Shown here piece after piece: positions 26,866 through 35,852 of a stretch of 41,904 nt of DNA (the stretch's first letter is position 1; every line of letters begins with the position of its first letter). The position numbers and the translations under genes were made by a program. The notes below the pieces were generated by a model. It was not told the DNA's origin. It made no database searches and saw nothing but the letters and a program-made list of their open reading frames with translations. This DNA is from Pseudolabrys sp. (GTDB lineage: Bacteria > Pseudomonadota > Alphaproteobacteria > Rhizobiales > Xanthobacteraceae), in assembly GCA_019689975.1 (NCBI GenBank), contig JADGGK010000021.1:1-41904 (forward strand), read 5' to 3'.

Positions 26866-28029
26866 ATGATGCGCGACAGCCATCTCGACTGGCCGTTTTT
26901 CGAGCCGCGCCACCGCGCGCTGGCGGAAAACCTCGACGCCTGGGCGCGGGCCAGCCTTGCCGACATCGACCATGGCGACACGGACGCCGCCTGTCGGCGA
27001 CTGGTCGCGCAATTGGGCGCGGCCGGCTGGCTTGCGCTCACGGCCCCGGGCTCGGAGGGCGCGGCGCTCGACGTGCGGTCGCTCGCATTGGCGCGCGAAA
27101 CGCTCGCGCGCTACGACGGGCTCGCCGATTTTTCTTTCGCCATGCAAGGCTTGGGAGCCGGTCCGATCTCGCTTTTCGGGACGCCGTCGCAGCGCGCGGC
27201 GTGGCTGCCCAAGACGCGGGCGGGGACGGCGATCGCCGCCTTCGCTCTGAGCGAGCCCGCCTCCGGCTCCGACGTCGCCAACATCGCGCTCGCGGCGCGG
27301 CGCGACGGCGACGCCTACGTCCTCGATGGCGAGAAGACCTGGATCTCGAACGGCGGCATTGCCGATTTCTACGTTGTCTTCGCGCGCACCGGCGAAGCGC
27401 CGGGCGCGCGCGGGCTTTCCGCCTTCATCGTCGACGGCGACAATCCCGGCCTGCTCGTCGCCGAACGCCTGTCGGTGCTCGCACCGCATCCGCTCGCGCG
27501 CCTGCGGTTCGAGAATTGCCGCGTCCCGGTCTCCGCGCTGATCGGCAGGCCGGGCGAGGGGTTCAAGATCGCGATGGCGACGCTCGACGTTTTCCGCACC
27601 ACGGTCGGCGCGGCGGCGCTCGGCTTCGCCCGCCGTGCCTTGGCCGAGACCGTCGGGCGCGTCGCGCGCCGCGAGCTGTTCGGCGCGCCGATGGCCGAAC
27701 TGCAGATGGTGCAGGGCCATCTCGCCGACATGGCGCTCGCGATCGATGCGGCGGCGCTGCTCGTCTATCGCGCCGCCTGGCGCAAGGACAGCGGGGCCGC
27801 GCGCATTTCGCGCGAAGCGGCGATGGCGAAGCTCTACGCGACCGAAGCCGCGCAGCGCGTCATCGATGCCGCGGTGCAGCTGCACGGAGGCGACGGCGTG
27901 CGCTCGGGCCATCCGGTCGAGACTCTCTATCGCGAAATCCGGGCGTTGCGCATCTACGAGGGCGCCTCCGACGTACAGCGAATCATTATTGCCCGGGCCA
28001 TCCTTTCCGAGATCGGAGCACAGCCATGA
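26866..28029 (+). CDS. acyl-CoA dehydrogenase
   Basis: A 387-residue FAD-dependent acyl-CoA dehydrogenase. The N-terminal helical domain starts [23 protein letters not shown], the FAD-binding middle contains [16 protein letters not shown] and [20 protein letters not shown], and the C-terminal motif [10 protein letters not shown] holds the catalytic base Glu365. An open frame runs upstream to 26746, but the ATG at 26866 (GACAGG nearby) gives the normal family beginning. The stop overlaps the ligase by ATGA. It probably oxidises a saturated or cyclic CoA intermediate after the ring has been reduced. Confidence 0.9.
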   Translation: MMRDSHLDWPFFEPRHRALAENLDAWARASLADIDHGDTDAACRRLVAQLGAAGWLALTAPGSEGAALDVRSLALARETLARYDGLADFSFAMQGLGAGPISLFGTPSQRAAWLPKTRAGTAIAAFALSEPASGSDVANIALAARRDGDAYVLDGEKTWISNGGIADFYVVFARTGEAPGARGLSAFIVDGDNPGLLVAERLSVLAPHPLARLRFENCRVPVSALIGRPGEGFKIAMATLDVFRTTVGAAALGFARRALAETVGRVARRELFGAPMAELQMVQGHLADMALAIDAAALLVYRAAWRKDSGAARISREAAMAKLYATEAAQRVIDAAVQLHGGDGVRSGHPVETLYREIRALRIYEGASDVQRIIIARAILSEIGAQP

Positions 28030-29672
28030 TCGCCACGCGCACACTTGGGCCTTCCGCGCATGTCGATACCTTCGCGCGCGACAATCTTCCGCCTTTCGAT
28101 CAGTGGCCGGATATCCTGCTGGACCGTCCGGAATTCCAGTACCCTGAAAGAATCAATGTCGGCGCCGAACTCACCGACCGGATGGTCGCGAAGGGATTCG
28201 GCGACCACACCGCGTTGATCGGCAATGGCCGGCGTCGCACCTACAAGGAGCTCGCCGACTGGTCGAACAGGCTGGCGCACGCGCTGGTGGAGAATTACGG
28301 CGTCAGGCCCGGCAACCGGGTGCTCATTCGCTCCGGCAACAATCCGGCCCTGGTCGCGGCCTGGCTTGCCGCGACCAAGGCCGGCGCGGTCGTGGTCAAC
28401 ACCATGCCGCTGCTGCGCGCCGGCGAGCTTGCCAAGATCGTCGACAAGGCCGAGGTCGAGCTCGCGCTCTGCGATAGCCGCATTGCCGACGAACTGGTGG
28501 CCTGCGCCAAAGAGAGCAGGTTTCTCAAGCAAGTGGTCTGTTTCGACGGCACCGCCAATCATGACGCCGAACTCGACCGCGTCGCGCTCGACAAGCCGGT
28601 GCAGTTCGACGCGGTGCCGACCGGCCGCGACGACGTGGCGCTGCTCGGTTTCACCTCGGGAACCACCGGCGAGCCCAAGGCGACCATGCATTTCCACCGC
28701 GATCTGCTCATCATCGCCGACGGCTACGCGCGCGAGGTGCTGAAGGTGACGCCGCAAGACGTCTTCGTCGGCTCGCCGCCGCTTGCCTTCACCTTTGGTC
28801 TCGGCGGGCTTGCCGTCTTCCCGCTGCGGTTCGGCGCGACCGCAACGCTGCTCGAGAATGCGTCGCCCGCCAACATGATCCAGATCATCGAAACCTACAA
28901 GGCGACCATCTGCTTCACCGCGCCCACCGCCTATCGCGCCATGCTGGCGGCCATGGACAAGGGCGCCGACCTCTCCTCGCTGCGGCTTGCGGTGTCGGCC
29001 GGGGAGACCCTGCCGGCGCCGGTTTTCGAGGAATGGACGCGCAAGACCGGCAAGCCCATTCTCGACGGCATCGGTTCAACCGAGATGCTGCACATCTTCA
29101 TCACCAACCGCATCGGGGATGCGCACGCGGGCGCGACCGGCCGCCCCGTGACCGGCTACGAGGCCAAGATCGTCGGCGAGGACATGCGGGAATTGCCGCG
29201 CGGCCAGGCCGGTCGTCTCGCCGTCCGCGGACCCACCGGATGCCGCTATCTCGCCGACAAGCGGCAGAAGGATTACGTGCGGGAGGGTTGGAATCTGACC
29301 GGCGACACCTTCGTGCAGGACGAGGAAGGCCTGTTCCATTTCGTCGCCCGTGCCGATGACATGATCATCTCCGGCGGATACAACATCGCCGGCCCGGAGG
29401 TGGAAGCGGCGCTGCTGACCCATCCCGACGTCGCCGAATGCGCGGTGGTGGGCGAACCGGACGAGGAAAGGGGACAGATCGTCGCCGCCTTCGTCGTGCT
29501 CAAGCCGGGCGTGCCGCGCGGGGTCGACAGCGTCAAACGACTGCAGGATCACGTCAAGGCGACGATCGCGCCGTACAAATATCCACGCGCCGTGCATTTC
29601 ATCGACGCTTTGCCCAAGACGCAGACCGGCAAGATCCAGCGCTTCCGCCTGCGCCAGCGGGAGGCGACATGA
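28026..29672 (+). CDS. 2-aminobenzoate-CoA ligase / benzoate-CoA ligase family protein
   Basis: A 548-residue class I adenylate-forming enzyme that activates an aromatic acid with ATP and CoA. The start [20 protein letters not shown]-like region (residues 10-30) and the length are those of the aminobenzoate/benzoate-CoA ligase group. The P-loop A3 motif [10 protein letters not shown] is at residues 209-218, GIGSTEM is A5, [20 protein letters not shown] contains A7, and the catalytic Lys is in [14 protein letters not shown] at the C-terminus. It overlaps both neighbours by ATGA. Together with the fused monooxygenase it defines a CoA-dependent aerobic route; anthranilate is the most likely substrate, benzoate or salicylate less so. 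Confidence 0.9.
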   Translation: MIATRTLGPSAHVDTFARDNLPPFDQWPDILLDRPEFQYPERINVGAELTDRMVAKGFGDHTALIGNGRRRTYKELADWSNRLAHALVENYGVRPGNRVLIRSGNNPALVAAWLAATKAGAVVVNTMPLLRAGELAKIVDKAEVELALCDSRIADELVACAKESRFLKQVVCFDGTANHDAELDRVALDKPVQFDAVPTGRDDVALLGFTSGTTGEPKATMHFHRDLLIIADGYAREVLKVTPQDVFVGSPPLAFTFGLGGLAVFPLRFGATATLLENASPANMIQIIETYKATICFTAPTAYRAMLAAMDKGADLSSLRLAVSAGETLPAPVFEEWTRKTGKPILDGIGSTEMLHIFITNRIGDAHAGATGRPVTGYEAKIVGEDMRELPRGQAGRLAVRGPTGCRYLADKRQKDYVREGWNLTGDTFVQDEEGLFHFVARADDMIISGGYNIAGPEVEAALLTHPDVAECAVVGEPDEERGQIVAAFVVLKPGVPRGVDSVKRLQDHVKATIAPYKYPRAVHFIDALPKTQTGKIQRFRLRQREAT

Positions 29673-30076
29673 GCGAAAGCGGCTTCGACATCCTGCAACC
29701 GAGGGACTGGCCGCGGCCGCAGGGCTATTCGAACGGCGTCGCCGCAAGCGGGCGGAACGTCTTCATCGCCGGCCAGATCGGCTGGACCGCCGAGGCCAAG
29801 CTCGTCAGCGGCGGCTTGGTGGCGCAGGTCGAGCAGGCCCTGCGCAACGTCGTGGCCGTGCTTGCGGAGGCCGGCGGCGCGCCGCGACATCTCGTGCGGC
29901 TGAACTGGTACGTCGTCGACAAGGCAGCCTATCTCGCGCAGCGGAAAGAAATCGGCGCCGCCTATCGGCGGGTCATCGGGCGGCATTATCCGGCGATGAC
30001 GCTGCTGGTGGTCGCCGGGCTGCTGGAGGAGGGTGCCATGGTCGAGATCGAGGCCACGGCCGTGGTGCCCGAATGA
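29669..30076 (+). CDS. RidA/YjgF-family protein lacking the catalytic Arg
   Basis: A 135-residue Rid protein (chorismate-mutase-like fold, probably a trimer). Recognisable parts are QGYSNGVAASGRNVFIAGQIGW at the start and AMVEIEATAVVPE at the end. In active imine/enamine deaminases a conserved Arg (Arg105 of E. coli TdcF/RidA) lies in the context YPARS...VARLP; here the matching stretch reads YPAMTLLVVAGL, with Gly117 in the Arg position. That places it with Rid4-7-type members, for which imine hydrolysis is not expected. It sits between the ligase and hydrolase genes with ATGA overlaps on both sides; Rid-like genes are a known part of aminobenzoyl-CoA clusters. Confidence 0.86.
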   Translation: MSESGFDILQPRDWPRPQGYSNGVAASGRNVFIAGQIGWTAEAKLVSGGLVAQVEQALRNVVAVLAEAGGAPRHLVRLNWYVVDKAAYLAQRKEIGAAYRRVIGRHYPAMTLLVVAGLLEEGAMVEIEATAVVPE

Positions 30077-30852
30077 TGAGCGCGGCCGGGTCCATCCCCG
30101 TCATTTTCCTGCCGGGAATCGGCGGCGCGGCGCGGCTGTGGGAGCCGCAGCTTGCGAGCTTCCGGGCCGCCGGCTACGAGCCGCTCGCCCTCGACCTGCC
30201 GGGTTACGGCGCGCGTCCGCCGGTCGATCACATGGACTTCGACATGCTCGCGGCCGACGTCGAGGCGCATGTCGACCGGCATGGTCTCGCAAGACCGGTC
30301 CTCGTCGGCCATTCGTTCGGCGGAATGATCGCGCAGACCTGCCTGCGGCGGAATCCCGACGGCTACCGTGCCGCGGTGCTGTCGGGCACGAGCCCCGCCT
30401 TCGGCGATCCGACGGGCGAATTCCAGAAGCGATTCATCGCCGCACGTCTGGGCGCTCTCGATTCGGGCCGCAGCATGGCGGAGCTCGCCGCCGCGATCGC
30501 CGATGAGCTCATGTCAGCCGGCGCCGACCCGGCCGGCCGCAGGTTGCTGGTCGAGGTCCTGGGCACGATTGCGCCGCGCAGCTATCGCGCCGTCATCCAT
30601 TGCCTGATCGGTTTCGACGAACGCGCCAATCTCGGCGCGATCCGGATCCCGGTCCTTTGCCTCGTGGGCGAGCACGACCGCAACGCGCCGCCCTCCATGA
30701 TGCGGCGCATGGCGGAGAAAATCCCCGGCGCGCGTTTCGTCTGCCTTGCGGGTGTCGGACACATGCCGAACCTGGAAGCGCCGCGTGCGCATGACGCGGC
30801 CATTCTCGATTTCCTGCGCGAGGCCTTCGCGCGCGCCCCGATTCGGAGTTGA
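30073..30852 (+). CDS. alpha/beta-hydrolase fold protein
   Basis: A 259-residue soluble hydrolase with a complete catalytic triad: nucleophile Ser81 in GHSFGG, Asp202 in LVGEHD, and His230 in GVGHMPN. The oxyanion region is FLPGIGGAARLW near the start. Overlap with RidA (ATGA) and a three-base gap to the next gene put it inside the operon. Possible roles are ring-opening C-C hydrolysis of a dearomatised CoA intermediate or thioester/lactone hydrolysis; sequence alone does not choose between them. Confidence 0.84.
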   Translation: MMSAAGSIPVIFLPGIGGAARLWEPQLASFRAAGYEPLALDLPGYGARPPVDHMDFDMLAADVEAHVDRHGLARPVLVGHSFGGMIAQTCLRRNPDGYRAAVLSGTSPAFGDPTGEFQKRFIAARLGALDSGRSMAELAAAIADELMSAGADPAGRRLLVEVLGTIAPRSYRAVIHCLIGFDERANLGAIRIPVLCLVGEHDRNAPPSMMRRMAEKIPGARFVCLAGVGHMPNLEAPRAHDAAILDFLREAFARAPIRS

Positions 30853-30855
30853 CGG

Positions 30856-32124
30856 ATGAACCTTGCCACGACCGATCTCGACCAGGATGCCCCGATTTTC
30901 GCCCCCGACGCTTTTCGTCTGAACGATTTCCAGGTCGAGCTGATCGACAAGGCGCGGCGGTTCGGCAAGGCGAAACTTGCGCCGCGCGCCGCGCAACACG
31001 ACCGCGACGCGACGTTCCCGATCGAGAATTTTCGCGACATGCACCCGGAAGGGCTGCTTGCCATCTGCATTCCCAAGGAAGACGGCGGTCTCGGCGCCGA
31101 TTTCCAGACCTATTGCCTGGCTGCGGCGGAGCTCGGCCGCTACGACGGGGCGACGGCCCTGTCCTGGAACATGCACGTGTGCTCGACGCTGTGGTCGGGA
31201 CCGCTTGCCGACGATCTCGAGATGAGCGCCGAGGACCGCAAGGCGCATGCGCGACGACGCAGCCAGCACTATGATCGCATCCTCAAGCGCGGCGCGATCT
31301 ACGCGCAACCCTTCTCCGAAGGCGGGGCGGCGGCCGCCGGCACGGTCGCCTTCGGCACCGAGGCCAGGCCGGTGGAGGGCGGATTCATCGTCAACGGCAA
31401 AAAGATCTTCGCGTCGCTGTCGGGTGCGGCCGACTATTACGGCGTGCTGTGCACGGAACGCGCGGAGGGCGAGGCGGCCAGCCGGCGCAACACGCTTTAT
31501 CTCGGCATTCCGGCGGACGCGAAGGGCGTCTCGGTGGTCGGCGACTGGGACCCCTTGGGAATGCGCGGGACCGTCTCGCGCACCCTGCTTTTCAAGGACG
31601 TGTTCGTTCCGGAAGACGCCATGCTGATGCCGCGCGGCGTCTATTTCCAGGCAGCCACGCGCTGGCCGCACATGTTTCTGACGCTGTCACCGACCTATAT
31701 GGGTCTCGCGCAGGCCGCCTACGACTTTACCGTGGCCTATCTGCGCGGCGAAGTGCCCGGCACGCCGCCCGTCAAGCGCCGCATGTATCCGACCAAGCAG
31801 ATCGCCGTCGCGGAAATGCGCGTCACACTGGAGCAGACCAAGGCGATCTGGTTCCAGGCGATCAGCGAGGCCCGCGCCAATCCGACCAAGGATCAGGTTC
31901 TGCGCGCCTATGCCGCTCAATACACCGTGATGGAAAATGCCAACGCCATCGCGGTCAAGGCGATCCGCACCTGCGGCGGGCAGGCGATGCTCAAGAGCCT
32001 GCCGCTCGAGCGCATCTATCGCGACAGCCGCTGCGGCTCGCTGATGCTGCCGTGGACGGCCGAAATCTGTCTCGACCGCATTGGCCGCGAGGCGCTCTAC
32101 GAACCGGGCGAGACGGATGAGTGA
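30856..32124 (+). CDS. acyl-CoA-dehydrogenase-fold protein without the canonical Glu base
   Basis: A 422-residue member of the acyl-CoA dehydrogenase superfamily. The N-terminal helices (RLNDFQVELIDKARRFGKAKLAPRAAQ), the middle beta domain (GGFIVNGKKIFASLSGAADYYGV) and the C-terminal helices are all present. In the C-terminal motif, where usual members have RDxxxxxIYEGT, this protein reads YRDSRCGSLMLPWTAE: the Glu is replaced by Leu398. The base may be elsewhere, as in isovaleryl-CoA dehydrogenase, or the protein may be a flavin monooxygenase-type relative. It follows the hydrolase by three bases and precedes the second synthetase by eight. Confidence 0.82.
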   Translation: MNLATTDLDQDAPIFAPDAFRLNDFQVELIDKARRFGKAKLAPRAAQHDRDATFPIENFRDMHPEGLLAICIPKEDGGLGADFQTYCLAAAELGRYDGATALSWNMHVCSTLWSGPLADDLEMSAEDRKAHARRRSQHYDRILKRGAIYAQPFSEGGAAAAGTVAFGTEARPVEGGFIVNGKKIFASLSGAADYYGVLCTERAEGEAASRRNTLYLGIPADAKGVSVVGDWDPLGMRGTVSRTLLFKDVFVPEDAMLMPRGVYFQAATRWPHMFLTLSPTYMGLAQAAYDFTVAYLRGEVPGTPPVKRRMYPTKQIAVAEMRVTLEQTKAIWFQAISEARANPTKDQVLRAYAAQYTVMENANAIAVKAIRTCGGQAMLKSLPLERIYRDSRCGSLMLPWTAEICLDRIGREALYEPGETDE

Positions 32125-32132
32125 AAGGCGCC

Positions 32133-33644
32133 ATGAATCTCGCCGACCTCATCGAGCGCAATGCGGCGTTCACGCCTGACAAGACGGCGTTGCGCTACGA
32201 GGGCCGGTCGATCTCCTACGCCGCCTTCGCCGAGCGCGTGGCCAACACCGCGCGCGGCCTCAAGGCCGAACTCGGCGTCGGGCGCGGCGATCGCGTCGCC
32301 GTCCTTGCCACCAATCACCCCGACTATCTGGTGCTGCTTTATGCCTGCGCGCGACTCGGGGCCATGCTGCTGCCCTTGAACTGGCGGCTCGCGGTGCCCG
32401 AGCAGCTCTTCATTCTCGCCGACGCCTCCGCCAAGGTTCTCGTCGTCGAGCACTGTTTTTGCGACGTTTCGCTTGCCTTGACGCAGTCCATGCCCGCCCT
32501 GCGCGTGGCGGTCCTGGGCGGGGAGCAAGGCGCGCAGCGGAATGTCGACGAGCTCGCTTGCGTCGATGTCGGGGAAGGTCGCGATCCGCGGGTCGACGAA
32601 AAGAGCCCGCTGCTCCTCGTTTATACCTCCGGCACCACCGGCCGGCCGAAAGGCGCGGTGCTGCGCCAGGAGGCGCTCCTGTGGAACGGCGTGATGAGCC
32701 AGCACATGCATGACATGACCGCCGCCGATCACGTGCTCACGGTCCTGCCCTTGTTTCATGTCGGCGGCCTCAACATCCAGACCACTCCCGCGCTGCACAT
32801 CGGCGCGACCGTCACCCTTCATCCCCGCTTCTCGCCGGATGCGACGCTTGCCGCGATTGCCCACGACAGGCCGACGCTCACCGTACTGGTGCCGGCGACC
32901 ATCCAGGCCTTGATCGCGCATCCGGCCTGGACGACGACCGAGATCACTTCGCTGCGCGCGCTCACCACCGGTTCGACCCAGGTTCCGGTGCCGTTGATCG
33001 AGGCGGTCGAGGCGCGCGGCGTGCCCGTCCTGCAGGTCTACGGCGCCACCGAGACCTGTCCGATCGCCGTCTACACGCGCCTGGGCGGCGACCTGTCGCG
33101 CAAGACCTCGACCGGATTGCCGGGCTTGCATTGCGATGCGCGGATTGTGGACGAGCATGGCCGGGACGTGCCACCGGGCGTCGCGGGGGAAGTGCTGGTG
33201 CGCGGACCGAACGTCTTCTGCGAATATTGGGGTAACCCCGCGGCGACTGCCGAAGCGTTGCGCGAGGGCTGGTACCACTCCGGCGACATCGGCACGCGCG
33301 ACGAGGACGGCTATTTTTACATTCACGACCGGAAGAAGAACGTGATCATCTCCGGCGGCGAAAACATCTATCCGGCCGAGATCGAGCGCGTGCTCGCCAC
33401 CCATCCGGATGTCGCGGAGGCCGCCGTGGTGGGGCGGCCGGATCCGAAATGGCAGGAGGTGCCGGTCGCCTATGTCGTGCGGCGCGCGGGCAGCGCCTGC
33501 GAGGCCGACGCGCTCATCAGGCACCTTGCGCGCGAACTGGCGCGCTTCAAGGTGCCGCGGGAAATCATCTTCGTCGAGGCGTTGCCGCGCAACGCGCTCG
33601 GCAAAGTACAGCACTTCTTGCTCAAAGAACGAGGCGCGCCATGA
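32133..33644 (+). CDS. acyl-CoA synthetase / AMP-dependent ligase (second ligase of the operon)
   Basis: A 503-residue adenylate-forming enzyme. The A3 motif is YTSGTTGRPKG (residues 164-174), A5 is YGATETC, A7/A8 lie in GWYHSGDIGTRDEDGYFYIHDRKKNVIISGGENIYP, and the catalytic Lys is in PRNALGKVQHFLL. It is of the fatty-acyl/long-chain-like class and clearly different from the first ligase, so it probably activates another acid, perhaps a ring-opened product or a second aromatic. The ATG at 32133 (AAAGG before it) is preferred; a GTG at 32121 would overlap the preceding stop. The stop overlaps the next gene by ATGA. Confidence 0.88.
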   Translation: MNLADLIERNAAFTPDKTALRYEGRSISYAAFAERVANTARGLKAELGVGRGDRVAVLATNHPDYLVLLYACARLGAMLLPLNWRLAVPEQLFILADASAKVLVVEHCFCDVSLALTQSMPALRVAVLGGEQGAQRNVDELACVDVGEGRDPRVDEKSPLLLVYTSGTTGRPKGAVLRQEALLWNGVMSQHMHDMTAADHVLTVLPLFHVGGLNIQTTPALHIGATVTLHPRFSPDATLAAIAHDRPTLTVLVPATIQALIAHPAWTTTEITSLRALTTGSTQVPVPLIEAVEARGVPVLQVYGATETCPIAVYTRLGGDLSRKTSTGLPGLHCDARIVDEHGRDVPPGVAGEVLVRGPNVFCEYWGNPAATAEALREGWYHSGDIGTRDEDGYFYIHDRKKNVIISGGENIYPAEIERVLATHPDVAEAAVVGRPDPKWQEVPVAYVVRRAGSACEADALIRHLARELARFKVPREIIFVEALPRNALGKVQHFLLKERGAP

Positions 33645-34732
33645 AGATCGCCGTGCTCGGAGGCGGCAACGGCTCCTTTGCGGCGGCCGGTGATCTTGCG
33701 CTCAACGGCCACGACGTGCGCCTGTGGCGCCGCGATTCCGACGCCGTGGCCGCCCACCGCGCCGCCGGCGGCGTCATTCTGGTCAAGGATTTTTCCGGAC
33801 GCCGCCAGGCCAAGCCGACCCTCATCACGGCCGATATCGGCGAAGCGGTACGAGATGCCGAACTCATCCTCTGCCCGACCCCGGCGACGGCGCAGCACGA
33901 TATCGCCGCCGCGCTCGCGCCGCATCTGCGCGACGGTCAGGTGATCTTTCTGCCGCCGGGTACGTTCGGGTCGGTGATCTTCGCACAAGCGGCACGCGCC
34001 GTCGGCAACCGTGCCGCGATTGCATGCGCGGAAACGGGGACCCTGCCGTGGCTGACGCGCAAGCACGGACCCTTCGAATCGGCAATCACCGTCCGCGCCA
34101 AGCGGCTGCCGACCGGCGTGTTCCCGCTCCGGTACAAGGAGCACGCGCTGGCGGTGATCGGTCGGGTCTTCCCCGGCGTCATCGAAGACTGCGGCGACGC
34201 GCTATCGGCCGCGCTGATGAATGCGGGGCCCATCATTCATCCGCCCTTGATCGTGATGAATGCCGCCCCGCTCGAGCATTTCGACAAATGGGACATCCAC
34301 AAAGAAGGCACCCAGGCGGCGGTGCGCCGCGTCACCGACGCGCTTGATGCCGAACGCATCAAATTGCGCCAAGCGCTCGGCTACGGGGCGCCGCACTTCC
34401 CGCTTGCCGATCACTATGCCAAGACGGGTCCCGAATGGATGTACGGGCGGGGCTCGCATGACAGGTTGACCGACTCGGGCGACTGGCGCGAATACATCGT
34501 GCTGACCGAACACCGCTATATGCTCGAGGATACGCGTATCGGACTATCGTTTCTGCTTTCGGTGGCGGCGCTCGTCGACGTGACGATGCCGCTCGCGCGC
34601 GCCTTCCTGGCAATCGGCGGGGCCATCTGCGGACAGGACTTCATGCAGACGGGACGCACGCTTGCCTCGCTCGGGCTCGGCGGACTCGATCGCTCACGGC
34701 TGCAGGCGCTCCTGCGCGAGGGTTTTGGATGA
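33641..34732 (+). CDS. NAD/NADP octopine/nopaline dehydrogenase family protein
   Basis: A 363-residue two-domain oxidoreductase. An N-terminal Rossmann fold (KIAVLGGGNGSFAAAGDLALNGHDVRLWRR, GxGxxS-type) is followed by the helical opine-dehydrogenase domain, with MNAGPIIHPPLIVMNAAPLE as the family's conserved Asn/His segment and HYAKTGPEWMYGRG near residue 265. Known members couple an amino acid and a keto acid into an opine, or the reverse. Here it is locked between a CoA synthetase and a 3-hydroxyacyl-CoA dehydrogenase by ATGA overlaps on both sides. It may split or form a C-N bond on a nitrogen-bearing intermediate; this is inference. Confidence 0.84.
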   Translation: MKIAVLGGGNGSFAAAGDLALNGHDVRLWRRDSDAVAAHRAAGGVILVKDFSGRRQAKPTLITADIGEAVRDAELILCPTPATAQHDIAAALAPHLRDGQVIFLPPGTFGSVIFAQAARAVGNRAAIACAETGTLPWLTRKHGPFESAITVRAKRLPTGVFPLRYKEHALAVIGRVFPGVIEDCGDALSAALMNAGPIIHPPLIVMNAAPLEHFDKWDIHKEGTQAAVRRVTDALDAERIKLRQALGYGAPHFPLADHYAKTGPEWMYGRGSHDRLTDSGDWREYIVLTEHRYMLEDTRIGLSFLLSVAALVDVTMPLARAFLAIGGAICGQDFMQTGRTLASLGLGGLDRSRLQALLREGFG

Positions 34733-35715
34733 CCGAGCGCCGGCGTATCGTCTGCCTGGGTGCCGGCCGCATGGGACGCGGCATCGCCATCGTGTTCGCC
34801 TATGCCGGCCATCCGGTCGCGGTGGTCGATGTCAAATCGCGTCCGGCGGACGCTCATGCACGTCTGAAGGACGACGCTCTTGGCGAGATCCGCGATACGC
34901 TGGCAGGCCTCGCCCGCCTCGGGCTCTTCGGCGCCGATGGCGTCGACCGCATCATGCAGCGCCTCGACGTTCTGCCCCGCAGTGCAGCCGGCGCGGCATT
35001 GGCGAAGGCCGACGTCATCTTCGAGGGCGTGCCCGAGGTGCTCGACGTCAAGCGCGATGCGCTCGAGTTCTGTTCGCGGCTTGCCGCCGCGGACGCGATC
35101 ATCGCGTCGACCACGTCGACCATTCTGGTCGACGCGCTCGCGGACAGCGTCATCGGACCGGAGCGCTTTCTCAACGCGCACTGGCTCAATCCGGCCTTTC
35201 TGGTGCCGTTGGTGGAGCTTTCGCCGGGCGCCCGCACCGATCCGGCGGTCACGGCGCGGCTCAAGTCATTGCTCGAGGCCATCGGCAAGGTTCCGGTCGT
35301 CTGCGCCGCACGGCCTGGCTACATCGTGCCGCGCATTCAGGTCCTGGCCATGAACGAAGCGGCGCGCATGGTGGAGGAGGGCGTCGCCGCCCCCGAAGAG
35401 CTCGACAAGGCGGTCAAATACGGGTTCGGATTCCGCTTCGCCGTGCTCGGGCTTCTGGAATTCATCGACTGGGGCGGCGGCGACATCCTTTATTACGCGA
35501 GCCGCTATCTGGCCGCGGAGCTGCGCAACGAGCGTTACGCCGCCCCCGAGATCATCGAGCGCAACATGCGCGAGGGCCGTGTCGGTATGAGCACGCGGCG
35601 CGGATTCCTGAACTATGAGGACCTCGATCTCGACGCCTTCCGCGCCGAACGCATGAAGGCCTTTGTCGGGATGCTGCGCTTCCTCGAGCTGGTGAAACCG
35701 CCGGTGCTCGACTGA
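34729..35715 (+). CDS. 3-hydroxyacyl-CoA dehydrogenase, NAD-binding
   Basis: A 328-residue HCDH-family enzyme. The NAD fold is VCLGAGRMGRGIAIVFAYAG (GxGxxG at residues 11-16), with FEGVPEVLDVK at about 98-108 and the catalytic region STTSTI then AHWLNP (S130, His151, Asn154). PGYIVPRIQ begins the C-terminal helical domain, followed by GFGFRFAVLGLLEFIDWGG. It is last in the operon, overlapping the opine-type gene by ATGA. It oxidises a 3-hydroxyacyl-CoA to the 3-keto form; no thiolase gene follows, so the final cleavage must be encoded elsewhere. Confidence 0.9.
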   Translation: MTERRRIVCLGAGRMGRGIAIVFAYAGHPVAVVDVKSRPADAHARLKDDALGEIRDTLAGLARLGLFGADGVDRIMQRLDVLPRSAAGAALAKADVIFEGVPEVLDVKRDALEFCSRLAAADAIIASTTSTILVDALADSVIGPERFLNAHWLNPAFLVPLVELSPGARTDPAVTARLKSLLEAIGKVPVVCAARPGYIVPRIQVLAMNEAARMVEEGVAAPEELDKAVKYGFGFRFAVLGLLEFIDWGGGDILYYASRYLAAELRNERYAAPEIIERNMREGRVGMSTRRGFLNYEDLDLDAFRAERMKAFVGMLRFLELVKPPVLD

Positions 35716-35852
35716 CGCGCCTGCCCGCGGGTACGGCTCGCGCGCCGCCGCACCGCCGCATGCCCCGAGGGAATGAGACCTGCGGATTTCGCTTTACCGC
35801 GAATGCCGGTCGACACGCCTCGGTTGGCGTGGCACCGGATGCGGCGGGGGAT

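Noticed and set aside
27201-28025. In-frame extension upstream of the aminobenzoate-type CoA ligase, giving an 823-residue frame
   Set aside because: The added part is an out-of-frame reading of the acyl-CoA dehydrogenase gene, is Arg-rich, and the ATG at 28026 gives the normal ligase start with ATGA coupling.
33449-33640. Upstream in-frame extension of the opine-dehydrogenase-family gene
   Set aside because: It reads the end of the acyl-CoA synthetase out of frame; the ATG at 33641 gives the Rossmann motif at residues 6-11.
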